A DNA stretch of 64,000 bases from Tanytarsus gracilentus (lineage: Eukaryota; Arthropoda; Insecta; Diptera; Chironomidae), in the NCBI GenBank assembly GCA_038502055.1, contig JAXRKN010000040.1:310001-374000 (forward strand). The letters run 5' to 3'. The notes beneath the pieces were generated by a model that was not told the DNA's origin, did not search any database, and was given only the letters and a program-made list of their open reading frames with translations. Both the position numbers and the translations under genes were made by a program. Below, piece by piece: positions 35,601 to 45,804 of this stretch. Within the stretch, counting starts at the first letter, position 1. Every line of letters starts with the position of its first letter.

Positions 35601-36351
35601 TAACAGCGGCGATTACGAAGCGCACAGTGACAACGACGTTCTCGTTTTGCTCAACATGAAACCCAATCAAGAGCTAGTTGATGAGGGAATTGCGAGAGAG
35701 ATTATCAATCGTGTTCAAAAGCTCAAGAAAAAGGCAAAATTAATTCCAACAGATCCAGTCATCATCACATATAGTTGCGTTCAGAATTCGGCAAGCGCTG
35801 AAATTTCTCGCATCTCCAAGAGTCATCGAGAGTACATTGAAAATGTCATTAAATCAAAGTATGAATTACACGATGAGTCAGCAGACAAACGTGAAGTTTT
35901 AATTGAAGAAATGCAAGACCTTAAAGATGAGAAATTCTTGTTGAAAATTACGTCAACAGCTGAAAGAGCAGTTCCAAAATTGCCATGGATTAACGTCGTG
36001 CTTGCTGATGATATTAAAATGCGTTTTGTGGAAAATAACGCTCAACCGACTGCTTCATTTAACTTGTTTGACTTCAACAGCAATTTAATTACTCTTCAAC
36101 AACTTAAAGCTGAAATTGAAAACGTCTTTGGAATTTATCACACAGAATATAGTGTCACATTAACCGATGGAAATGAACTTCAAAATGTGACAAAAGATCT
36201 CGCGGGAAAAACTCTCTTCGTGAAACGAAGGAGCGAGGGGAAAATATCTTCCGAATATCTCAACAAAACCTATCCCTTCAGCAAATTTACGAACAAATCT
36301 GTGATTGGTAAAGAGGTTACAGTTTACTTGGAAAATCCGTCTAAGAAATAA
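32615..36351 (+). CDS. IleRS: Cytoplasmic isoleucyl-tRNA synthetase
   Basis: Class Ia aminoacyl-tRNA synthetase that charges tRNA-Ile, part of the cytosolic multisynthetase complex in animals. Three exons (32615-32757, 32820-33127, 33179-36351) encode 1207 residues, close to the usual 1200-1260. The HIGH motif appears as HYGH within PPFATGLPHYGHILAG at the start of exon 2. The CP1 editing domain is in exon 3 (WTTTPWTLPSN), WFYTLLV lies before the active site, and the KMSKS loop reads KMSKR followed by KQNYPDP. The anticodon-binding domain follows (VMDVWILS, LTNWYVRMNRRRLKGE). A C-terminal extension includes a ubiquitin-like UNE-I type region. AATAAA at 36389-36394. The start is supported by the family-like N-terminus (FPNEEENILKYWNE). 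Confidence 0.97.
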
Positions 36352-36410
36352 GTCTTAAATTTGAATTTTTACTGTTCGTACTTTATGAAATAAAAATTAA
36401 TTCACAGCAT

Positions 36411-37218
36411 TTATTTTTTCTTTCGATTTGGATTGGGAAAAACTTGCTTAATTTTCATTGGATGATAACTTATTGGATCAAATATGATTTTCTTTGAAGG
36501 CTCAACATATTTTTTAATAGATATAAAATCTTCAGTACTTTCAGCTTCCATCATGATGTCCGATTGATTTGTTGGCACGAATGCAGGTTGATCGCTTTCT
36601 TTTTTGAGATAAACAATTGGAGTTCTTTGAGTGCTTTTAACTTTCCTCTTTCTTCTTTGAGCTGGCTCTCTTAATTCAATGCTTGTATGTCGATAATGCT
36701 TTAGAAATTCATCGTGAACATTGATTTTCTTATAAAATTCTTCCAGCAACACCAAATCATTGTTAATACAGAAGACGATTGTAGAAATTTTAAAAATTTC
36801 CTTAGTCATGTCCTTCAATTTAGGCACAATAATAATTTTAACAGAAGAATCACGATTTAGTGCCATTGCGATGAAGTGCTTGCCAAACCACCTTGGCGTG
36901 ATATTATCGTCCAATAAAAGAAATTTAATGCCGCAGTTTTTCGCATTTCTCAATGCCGATTCAAGTCCAAAAGAGGTAAAACTTTTATAGGCAACATCAT
37001 CAGCAACTCTAAAATTATTTTTTATTTTGAAAAATATTAATTTCAAAAAAAGTTTCTCACGATTTTAAAATTAATGACAATTCGTCCGTATTTGATTCAT
37101 TTAAAGTTGGCCAATATTCAGGAAGACTACTTGTTAAGACATTCCTTGGAGCTTTTACTTTCTTTCGTGCGCTCAGTGAATTGTTCTTTTGTTTTTCTGT
37201 GAGATGAATTTTATCCAT
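36411..37218 (-). CDS. L7Ae-fold protein, probable RNase P/MRP subunit Rpp38
   Basis: Two exons, 37061-37218 and 36411-37008, give 251 residues. The central part (about residues 53-135) has the L7Ae/L30e pattern: GLESALRNAKNCGIKFLLLDDNITPRWFGKHF, then a basic/hydrophobic strand (VKIIIVPKLKDMTKEIF) and a hydrophobic strand before a variable tail. Flanks are basic and disordered (KRKVK, RKKK end). This layout, a basic N-terminus, one L7Ae domain and a long basic tail, fits Rpp38/Pop3, which binds kink-turns in RNase P and RNase MRP RNA in the nucleolus. Other L7Ae proteins (Nhp2, NOP-associated 15.5K, SBP2) differ in length or have stronger motifs. Sequence divergence is high, so this is a moderate-confidence call. 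The stop lies 59 bp from the IleRS stop on the other strand, and the gene sits 91 bp downstream of the LANCL stop. Confidence 0.55.
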
Positions 37219-37309
37219 GCTTAAATTTTAATAATAAAAACAATTTCGACAAAATTGTCGAAAAAAGAGAATTTAAATTTTTCAATTTAACGACTTTTTA
37301 GTAAAATTT

Positions 37310-38588
37310 TTAATATTTTCTGTCAAATACATCCATAAACGGAAACTGAGCATTGGCGGGATTAAGTAAGTCAATTAAAAAGCAAACAGTTCCAGCAGTG
37401 CCTTCATAGAGCGAAAAAGGTCTATCGGGTAATCGACTCTCTTGAAGAAATGTTTGATTTGTTAAAAAGTCAGCAAAGCAGCATGCTCGATAAAGATGTT
37501 TTTGGTCATTGGTGAGACGATAGAGAATAAGAAATACATATCCATTGCCAGCGACTCCATGGCAAATGCCAGGTCCTTTTTTCAATAATCCTTTCTGCCA
37601 AACGAGTTCGCCACACTTGAGACATGCATGCAGATATTTTTGCTCTTTGAACACTAGAAAAGCTTTTGCAAGCAAATAAACGACTCCAGGAGCTCCATGA
37701 CACCAATGTACTAACTTGTGGTCTAATTTAGCGGCATCTTCGAGTACACTGGGGAAATTTCCATCAGTAGATTGCATCTCAAGGAAGGTGTCAATGCACG
37801 ATTTTACAAGCGATTGTTTTTGATTAAGTTGTTCAATATTTTCAAATAGAGGCGACTCAAGCAGCATGTGTAGAATTGCAGAGATTCCATGAGCAGCTCC
37901 AAGATATTTATCTTAAAAAATTATTAAAGGAATTTAAGTTATCTGAATATAATTTTTACTTACCTCCATAGCATTCCCACATCATTGGAATTTTTAGTTT
38001 CTTACGAAGAGAATATTGGACACCCGATTCAATTATTGCATCGCACACCTTTGTTATTATATCTTGAGATAGTCTCATGTCTGCAGGTAAATTTTGATTT
38101 AACCAGTAGATGCCACTTAAATATCCAGCTCTTCCAAAGAGTATTTCATCGGATCCATAACGACAGTAATTTAGATTTTGACAAACGGAATAGCCGGAGA
38201 GGAAGTCTTTTAAGTCGACTTGAGTGCCTTGCATGTCACTTAACTCTTTGTTAATTATAGCCGAAACTGCAAAGACTCCGGCATTTCCGCAGAGAAACAT
38301 TGCTCTGTCTGATTCTTTATTACTGACACTCTTCTTTGCTTGTTCGATAAATACTTTTGCATTTTGAATCGACAATGGAATAAACGCTTTTGTTTCTTCA
38401 ATTTGATGCAGTTTTAAAAACATATAGGCAATGCCAGAAGATCCAGTGTAAAGTTCCCCACCTTCGCTTTGATTTTTCGCTTTTAATATCAGTTCCACAT
38501 AATGTTGAATCAATTCTTTGATTTTATCCTTTTCTAAAAGAACTTGAGTGTTATTGAAATCAGGATATGGGTTCCAAAAATGTCTCAT
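37310..38588 (-). CDS. LanC-like protein (LANCL family)
   Basis: Eukaryotic lanthionine synthetase C-like protein, an alpha/alpha toroid of seven repeats. Animal LANCL proteins add glutathione to dehydroamino acids in proteins and so remove these reactive residues. Two exons, 37964-38588 and 37310-37911, encode 408 residues (family about 400-450). Each toroid repeat ends in a GxxG turn: LYTGSSGIAY, LCGNAGV, LFGRAGYLSG, YLGAAHGIS, WCHGAPGVVY, ICHGVAGNGY, SLYEGTAGTV. The catalytic zinc ligands are visible as the Cys of WCHG, the Cys of ICHG and the adjacent His. The WCHGAPG, GLLKKGPGICHG and LYRACCFADF segments match vertebrate LANCL1/2/3 closely. I cannot say which paralogue this is. The gene is divergent from CWC22 (181 bp between ATGs) and precedes the Rpp38-like gene in tandem. 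Confidence 0.92.
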
Positions 38589-38769
38589 TGCGGCTTTAAT
38601 TTAAAATTTTCACAAAATTTATTGTTTTTGATAAAATTTGTAAACAAACTGTTTTAAATTTTTATAACGACTTTTGAAAATTCAAACGAGCGTCGAAACT
38701 TTTTCCACAACAATTTAAACGTTCTTAAAAATATTTAGCTTTTCTCTAATTAAGTCTAATCAAATAGCC
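38589..38769. promoter_or_regulatory. Short divergent promoter, LANCL / CWC22
   Basis: Only 181 bp between the two ATGs, so both 5' UTRs and promoters must be very short or overlapping. The segment is almost entirely A/T with one CG-containing patch (CGAGCGTCGAAAC, about 38688-38700). No TATA box in a convincing position and no recognised motif. Confidence 0.5.
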
Positions 38770-40865
38770 ATGGCTGATGTTGAACGAGCACAAGAAAGTG
38801 ATAATCGATCGAAATCAGATAAAGGATCGCGTAGAAGTAGCCGAGAAATTGACAAAATTGAAAACAAACAAAAACGAAAACATTCAGTCTCATCGGGCAG
38901 TTCCAGTGAATCGAGCGATGATGATAGACGTAAGGCATTGAAATCGCATGTTCAGAGAGTTGAAAATAAGAAGGCAAGAAAGAGATCCAGCAGTTCAAGT
39001 AGTAGTGAATCATCGAAAGATAAGAAGAAAACATCAAGGAAGAGATACAGCAGCTCACCCGATAACATCAGGAGACGTCGATCTAGAAGTTATGATCGAC
39101 GACGACGTAATGATTATTATCCTCAACCGAAATACACAAGCTACTATAATGAGGGTAGAGAAAGAGAGACCGATGAGCGCTCAAAATCGTCACCCAAGCC
39201 ACGAGAACCGCCAAAGCCTAAAAAGGATTTGATTACATCAAAAACTGGAGGCGCATACATTCCTCCCGCAAAGTTGAGAATGATGCAAGCTGAAATCACT
39301 GACAAAGCATCGGAAGCCTATCAGAGAATTTCATGGGAAGCGCTAAAAAAGTCAATTCATGGTTTCATAAATAAAGTCAACGTGGACAACATTGGTATTG
39401 TCACTCGGGAACTTCTTAAAGAAAACATTGTAAGGGGTCGTGGTCTTTTGTGTCGATCAATCATACAGGCACAAGCAGCGTCCCCCACCTTTACTCACGT
39501 CTATGCGGCACTCGTGGCTATTATCAATTCCAAGTTTCCTAATATTGGTGAGCTTCTTCTTAAACGTCTCGTCGTCACCTTTAGAAGAGGATTTCGTCGC
39601 AACGATAAGTCGATTTGTGTAACTGCATCAAAATTCATTGCTCATCTCGTCAACCAGCGTGTTGCTCATGAAATTTTAGCTCTTGAAATATTGACGCTGC
39701 TCGTTGAAACACCTACTGACGATTCCGTTGAAGTTGCAATTGCATTTCTCAAAGAATGCGGACAAAAACTTACTGAGGTCAGTGGAAAAGGAGTTCACGC
39801 CATCTTTGAGATGCTTAAGAATATTCTTCACGAGGGAAAACTTGAGAAGCGCGTCCAGTACATGATTGAGGTCATTTTTCAAATTAGAAAAGATGGTTTT
39901 AAGGATCACGTGCCGGTGGTCGAACAGCTGGAGTTGGTTGATGAAAACGATCAATATACTCACTTGATGTTACTTGAGGAAGCGACAGAAACGCAGGATA
40001 TTCTGAGTAAGTTATAATTGTGGTAATTGTAAAAAATATTTTAATAAATTTTCTTTTAGATGTTTTTAAACTCGATCCTGAATATGAGACGAATGAGGAA
40101 AAATATAGGCAACTTAGTAAAGAGTTATTGGGTGATGATGATGCGTCAGGTTCAGATGGAAGTGGCTCTGGATCTGATTCTGATGACTCAGGCTCCGATG
40201 ATGAAGAGAGTGAAAGTAAAGCGACACAAATTATTGATAACACAGAAACTAATTTGATCGCTTTGAGACGAACAATTTATCTCACGATTCATTCAAGTTT
40301 GGATTTTGAAGAATGTGCTCATAAGTTGATGAAAATGGAGCTGAAACCAGGTCAAGAGGGAGAATTATGTCACATGTTTCTCGACTGTTGCGCTGAACAA
40401 AGAACCTACGAAAAGTTTTATGGATTGCTGGCTCAACGCTTTTGTGTCATCAATAAAGTTTACATTGAACAATTTGAGCAGATCCTACAAAATGTCTACG
40501 AAACAACACATCGTCTAGATTCAAATCGTCTGAGAAATGTCGCAAAATTCTTCGGTCATCTTCTTGTCTCCGACTCCATCGGATGGAATTGCCTCGAATG
40601 CATAAAATTAAACGAAGATGACACAACAAGTTCAAGTAGAGTTTTTATCAAAATTCTATTCCAAGAATTGGCTGAATTTATGGGAATTAAGAAGCTCAAT
40701 TCGCGTCTCCAAGATCCAACGCTCGTAGGATATTTTGCCGGCATCTTCCCGAAAGAAAATCCTCGTGACTCACGTTTTTCAATCAACTTCTTCACCGCCA
40801 TAGGCCTTGGTGGACTCACAGACGACTTGCGTGATCACTTGAAGGCTATGTCAAAGAAAAAATAA
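38770..40865 (+). CDS. ncm: Pre-mRNA splicing factor CWC22 (nucampholin)
   Basis: Spliceosome component that recruits eIF4A3 and so couples splicing to exon junction complex assembly. Two exons, 38770-40006 and 40060-40865, give 680 residues. The N-terminal 170 residues are an Arg/Ser/Lys-rich disordered region with repeated SSSS/SES clusters. The motif GGAYIPPAKLRMMQAEI marks the start of the conserved core. The MIF4G domain spans about 185-385 (WEALKKSIHGFINKVNVDNI, NSKFPNIGELLLKRL, FRRGFRRNDK, APTD-like VETPTDDSVEVAI). An acidic Ser/Gly/Asp linker at about 440-462 precedes the MA3 domain (about 470-590; LRRTIYLTIHSSLDFEECAHKLMK), then FFTAIGLGGLTDDLR near the end. The long C-terminal Arg/Ser tail of Drosophila Ncm is absent. 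AATAAA at 40893-40898. Confidence 0.94.
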
Positions 40866-40973
40866 AAATATTTTATATCATTTGAACTTATCAATAAAAT
40901 TTAACTGTCAAAAACATTTAAACTTTCCCGCTCAAAATTTATTTATTTTTGTTTTTGTTATTAAAATTGAAAG

Positions 40974-43900
40974 ATGCAAGTTAATTCAGTTTTATCGGAA
41001 AATAATAATTTCTATAAAGTATTTAAGCGATTTGTCGATAAGAAAAGCAAAAATGAGTCTGTGAGTGATGAAATTGAGTGGATTAACAGTCATTTACTTC
41101 ATGAAAATAGAAAAAGTTGTGAAAATGCCGTGAATATTTTGATTCGTATCGGAGCTAATGATTTTGGAATTGCATTTAATGCGTTGATTTCGGCCTTTTC
41201 AAGAGCATCAAATGGCAATAATTACGATCTTATTGGAGATGGAATATTCAAACTAATGCGAAATGTAAATCAGAAATACGGAATAATAAACAAACCACAT
41301 CCTCTCATCTTGATGATCAGCGAGTCTAGCGAGAAAATGCTTTATCTTTCAAAAAAGATTGAGGAGACTTGCGAAAGCAGGTATATATGATTGCTTTTGT
41401 TTTATTTGCTATCTAAATAATTTTTTACTAGGTCATTTGAAGATCCAATTGATTTTTTGAGACCAATCCTATTCATGACTCTCTGTAGTGACACAATTTA
41501 TGCTGAAACAAGAGAAATTTGGAGACAGGTTTTGGCAAGCGGAGACGATAAATTAAGCAACGAAATTTTATCACTTCGTAGAGTCACTTCACCTCAATCA
41601 TGCCTGTTTTTTAACTCACTATTGATTCTAAAATTTAAGAATTCTGCAGCTAGCGTGGAAGACTTGCTGCTCCTTATTGCTTCAACAAAATACCTCACTG
41701 AGTATTTCCTCGATCCCACAAAAAACTTCGAGTTAATATTGGCAAGCTTTGAAATTTTTGAAGCTAATCGAGACTTGTTAAATGTGGGGATGTTCATGTT
41801 GGCGGAAATTCTTCAACGGACATCAATAACTCACGTACCAAGACTGGTTAATCTTATTAGAGCTATAATAATCGACAAAAACTACCATCATCCAGTGATT
41901 CTGCACATGATCCTCGACGGACTTATTCAAATCATCGCGTATCCCTCATTCGCTAGCAAGGAAATGAAGAATGTCGAAAAATTGCTCAATTATATAACTG
42001 AGCTCAATAATGATGACATGGAAGTAATTTTAACACGACCTAGTTTTCAACACTTCAACGCCGATGTATCAAACGCTTTTAATGTTTGTAAATTCTTCGA
42101 TTCAAAGAATTTTAATTTTAAATCTATTTCGAGTGAGTACGAGAGAATTGTTTGGAAAAGAAATCAATTGGCATTACGAGGCTTCATCCTCTCGAATATT
42201 TTTGAGTATAATCAGTGGAAGATAATTTTAAATAATCTCATTGAAATTTCAAGAGAAGATGATGAGCTCAAAAATTCACTTGTTATGCCACTGCTATTCA
42301 ACATGACAAAGACCACGCATCCGAAAGTTAAAGTGACAATTCTTCAAAACCTAATTGAGCTCGGTGCATCTACGGAAGTATTTAGCATCATCAAAGCCCT
42401 TTCTCAGGGCATATTACGTTCGATGGCTATCGATTTACATCTTCGTTTGTGGAAAATTGAACCGAGGACGTATCCATTTCTCTATAAGGTACTTGTTGAA
42501 AAATCAAGCAAAGACCACGAAGATTTTTATCTCGATATTGTTCGAGCTTCAGCAATAAAGGATATTTGTGACTTAAAGCCGCATCATGGCTCTGATTTAG
42601 TAACTATCATCTCGGATATATTAAATCAAGATTCTAAAGAAAATGATGTACAAGCCGCATTAGCCATCGATGCAATCGTAATATTGTGCCAAAATCATAT
42701 CATCAACATCACTTCAACGTGGAAGGCTATTAGCTTAACAACACGCTATGAGAAGCGTCCACGTGTGATAAAGAGCTTATGCAATTTTTTCGCTCTCGTT
42801 CCAACATTTAAAAGAAATAATTCAGAATATGAATTGCTTATGAAAGACATCATCGCTAGAGTTTTTCACATGATACAGTGGAGTGACTTGCATGGCATTC
42901 AATGTGCTTTGGAGGCATTTAAAAGCTGGAATTATGATCAGCTCACATTGGATCTGATACCAGACACGTATCGTGAAGGTATTGCACTTCCAGAAGCTCC
43001 AGTGGGGATGGAAGTATCGATACTAGATTTAGAAGTACCTGGAGATTGTTTTGTTCAATTGCTAACGAAAGTCAATACTTTAGCTTTGGGATCTGCTGGT
43101 GATCTAATTAGTCATTTTATTTCGCAAGAAATCTCCGAATATCGTTCAGGTCACTACATCGTAAAAGATGGTCAAGCTGAGCCCACAAATTATAAAACTC
43201 TTCCAAAGCAGAGCATTTTAAAGGCAATAACTCAATTCGTTATTCAACAGGCGACAACAAGGAAACAAGATAAAATTGTTAGTGATGAAATTTTAATTGA
43301 AGCTCTGAGAGTTCTTGCTCGAAAATATTCTCGACCATTGCCGCCGCTCAATTGGACATTCTTGCATGAGCTCGTTCATAGAGGTCAAGAGATAAAAGCA
43401 CTCTGCATGGCTATTGCCACTAAACAGGCCGTTATTTCCGGTACTGCGAAAAGACTCGCTGAAAATATTTTAATTAACATCTGCGAAAGTGAAGATGAAG
43501 AAGCAGCTCTTGACATTTTAGCCGATTTATGCAATGGAATATCGAGTGAAGTTCTCAAGTTATTCTTCGAAAAAGCCGTCAAAAGTGAGATTATCGATAT
43601 TAAAATGCAAAAATGCTTAAGCAACGAAAAAAGTATTACAAATCGAGAAAATTTGGGATCGATCATTTCAATGTACATCAAAAGTACGTGCGGGCATAAT
43701 TCAAAAGACACAATTAAATTGATTCCATCAAGCATCATGCCATTGCTGACTTTAAATTCGAAGCAAAAAATAGAATTTCGATGTGAAATTTTAAAGGAAA
43801 CTTCAAATATTAAAATTGCTGTCGGTTGGATTAATGATTTAATTGCTGAGCAAAACTTGAAAAGTGATGATCGAGAATTTTTTGTTGAGGCATTGATAGA

Positions 43901-44306
43901 TTTGTTCACGGACAAGAAACAACTTTTTCCAAAGAAGAAATGGCTTTCAGAATTTATGACAATGACAGAGAATAAGATGATTGAAAAGAGCGATTTAGAT
44001 TGTCTCCTTGACATCTTCTCCATCGCAATTATTTGCTTCTCGGGCATTTTTGAGCTCTTCAACAAAAGTGAAATTTTCGAAAAGAGATTCAATATGTTTC
44101 CGCATGCTGTCGAGTTAATTAGCAATCATGCCACTTACAATGACATTATCGGAAGCATATTTGATTTCATTTATTTCGTCGTTAGTCACAACTCACCGAC
44201 TCACAAAGATGCTTTTATAAGTTCAATAATTTGCGCTAAAAATCATCATCACTTTAAGAAATCAAAAAATTGGCTGAAGATTCTGGAAGCAGTTGTAGTT
44301 AAATAA
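40974..44306 (+). CDS. Helical-repeat protein, probable focadhesin homologue
   Basis: Two exons, 40974-41380 and 41432-44306, encode 1093 residues that are almost entirely amphipathic helices in HEAT/ARM-like pairs, with no membrane span or signal peptide. Motifs that I associate with the focadhesin (FOCAD, DUF3730/DUF3028) family include an EAPVGME...LEVPGDCFVQLLTKV segment near residue 520 and RPLPPLNWTFLHELVHRGQE near residue 630. FOCAD is linked to focal adhesions and, with the SKI complex, to RNA surveillance. Vertebrate FOCAD is about 1800 residues, so this copy is much shorter. A generic HEAT-repeat protein (for example importin- or THADA-like) is the alternative. It starts 108 bp after the CWC22 stop. 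Its stop codon lies inside AATAAA (44302-44307). Confidence 0.55.
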
Positions 44307-45804
44307 ATTTAGGTAGGCAGTTTATATTTTCACGATTTCTTTTTATTTATTTTCATTGTTCATAAAATTTTCAGATTTTAGTGGATGTGTGTGGTTTGTG
44401 AGTGAGTTAAAGGAGGAGGACGTGAGACACGATGACAATAATTACATCTAATTTGAAAAAGAATTGAAACGGAAAGATTTTCTCACTTTTGCTAAACAGA
44501 ACAACTGCTTACGCCTTATTTGCCACTAAAATCTACTGACTCATTGTATGTTTTTTATATCATCATTTTAATAAATTGCTACAATTAATGAATTTTCAAT
44601 GATTTCTCGAATTTCGTATCAAAAAATGTTTTTTTTTGCAATTTTCTTGTTCAATTATTTTATAAAAAATCTCTTGGTTTTTTTTTCGATCGAGCTCTAA
44701 CCACTGACATATCATAGATTATTTAAATTTTTTGGTTTGAAATTTCACACATGATATTAAAATTTATTATCATTTTCATTCTTTTATAATTTACCACATT
44801 TTTCTCTTCATCTGATTTACTAAAAATTTAACTTAACTAAAATTGAATTATAACATAAAGAAAAAGGATTTTAAGGAGCTTCTTAAGCTGCAATTATCAT
44901 CATATGCTAAAGAGACTTAAATTATGAACTTGTTGCTTTTTTTTTCCTTTCCATTCACAACTAAATATTTTCCTCGCTTTCTATATGTTCACTTTACACA
45001 TACTAAATTTTAATATTTGGTTGAATGATGATGAAAATTTAATTATCTCAAATGACACATGTTCATGTGTGTATTTCATTTCGACAATAAAATTTAATTT
45101 TGAAATGATCTTTGAAAGATTTTCACGCAGCACTGAGTGCACTTATAAACTTTACACACGGCAAGAAAATCCTTGAAAATTTCACATTGAAGGAAAAGAA
45201 CTTTTAATAAAATTAATAAACATTTTACACGATTCCCACAAATGTTTTATCATTAAGCTCTAAAAAGTAATTTGTTTCTTTTCAAATCATCCATTTATAT
45301 ATACTGACTTAACTACACATTTTTACTCGGGGATGATTCAAATATATTTTTTACAATAATAATGAGGTTTAGTTTCTGTTCACTTACTTTTCAGCTTTTT
45401 TTTCTGGCTGGCAAACCAAATTTAATTAATTTTAGTTTCCACTTTTTTAAAACATATTTTTTTAACAAAACAAAAAATCTACCAAGAGAATGGTATTCAT
45501 TTTAACTTAATAACTTGATTGAATAATTGAAGTGATTTGTTGAAAATTGTACGTTTAAAACTATAAAATACCTAATGTAAAAAGTTTGTCTAAACAAAGT
45601 CCCAATTTCTTAATGATGACGAAGACAATGATGGCAGATGACCAAAGAGAGGGCATCGTAGGATTATGTACGTAAAAAGAGAAATTATGGAAGAAAAACC
45701 TTATTTGAAGATGATAGTTTTTAAAATTGGTTTGCTGCAAAGGAAAGAAATAATTTAAATTTTTAAAAGAAATAATTTTAAAGAATTTACCTCACAACTG
45801 AATT
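44307..45804. other. Convergent intergenic region / 3' UTRs
   Basis: About 1.5 kb between the stops of the focadhesin-like gene (plus) and Deaf1 (minus). It contains both 3' UTRs. AATAAA at 44302-44307 and another at about 44569 suit the plus strand. Splice-like signals at 45735-45790 suggest an intron in the Deaf1 3' UTR. The rest is AT-rich without supportable genes. Confidence 0.6.
45735..45790 (-). other. Possible 3' UTR intron of Deaf1
   Basis: Shortly after the Deaf1 stop codon (45805-45807), the minus strand reads GAG|GTAAAT and, 56 nt later, TTTCCTTTGCAG|C, a donor and a good pyrimidine-rich acceptor at the spacing typical of introns in this window. Because the donor would lie about 14 nt after the stop, splicing should not trigger nonsense-mediated decay by the usual 50-55 nt rule. 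Confidence 0.4.

Noticed and set aside
41594..44125. Long minus-strand frames opposite the focadhesin-like gene
   Set aside because: They are antisense shadows of the real plus-strand coding sequence; no start context or domain supports them.
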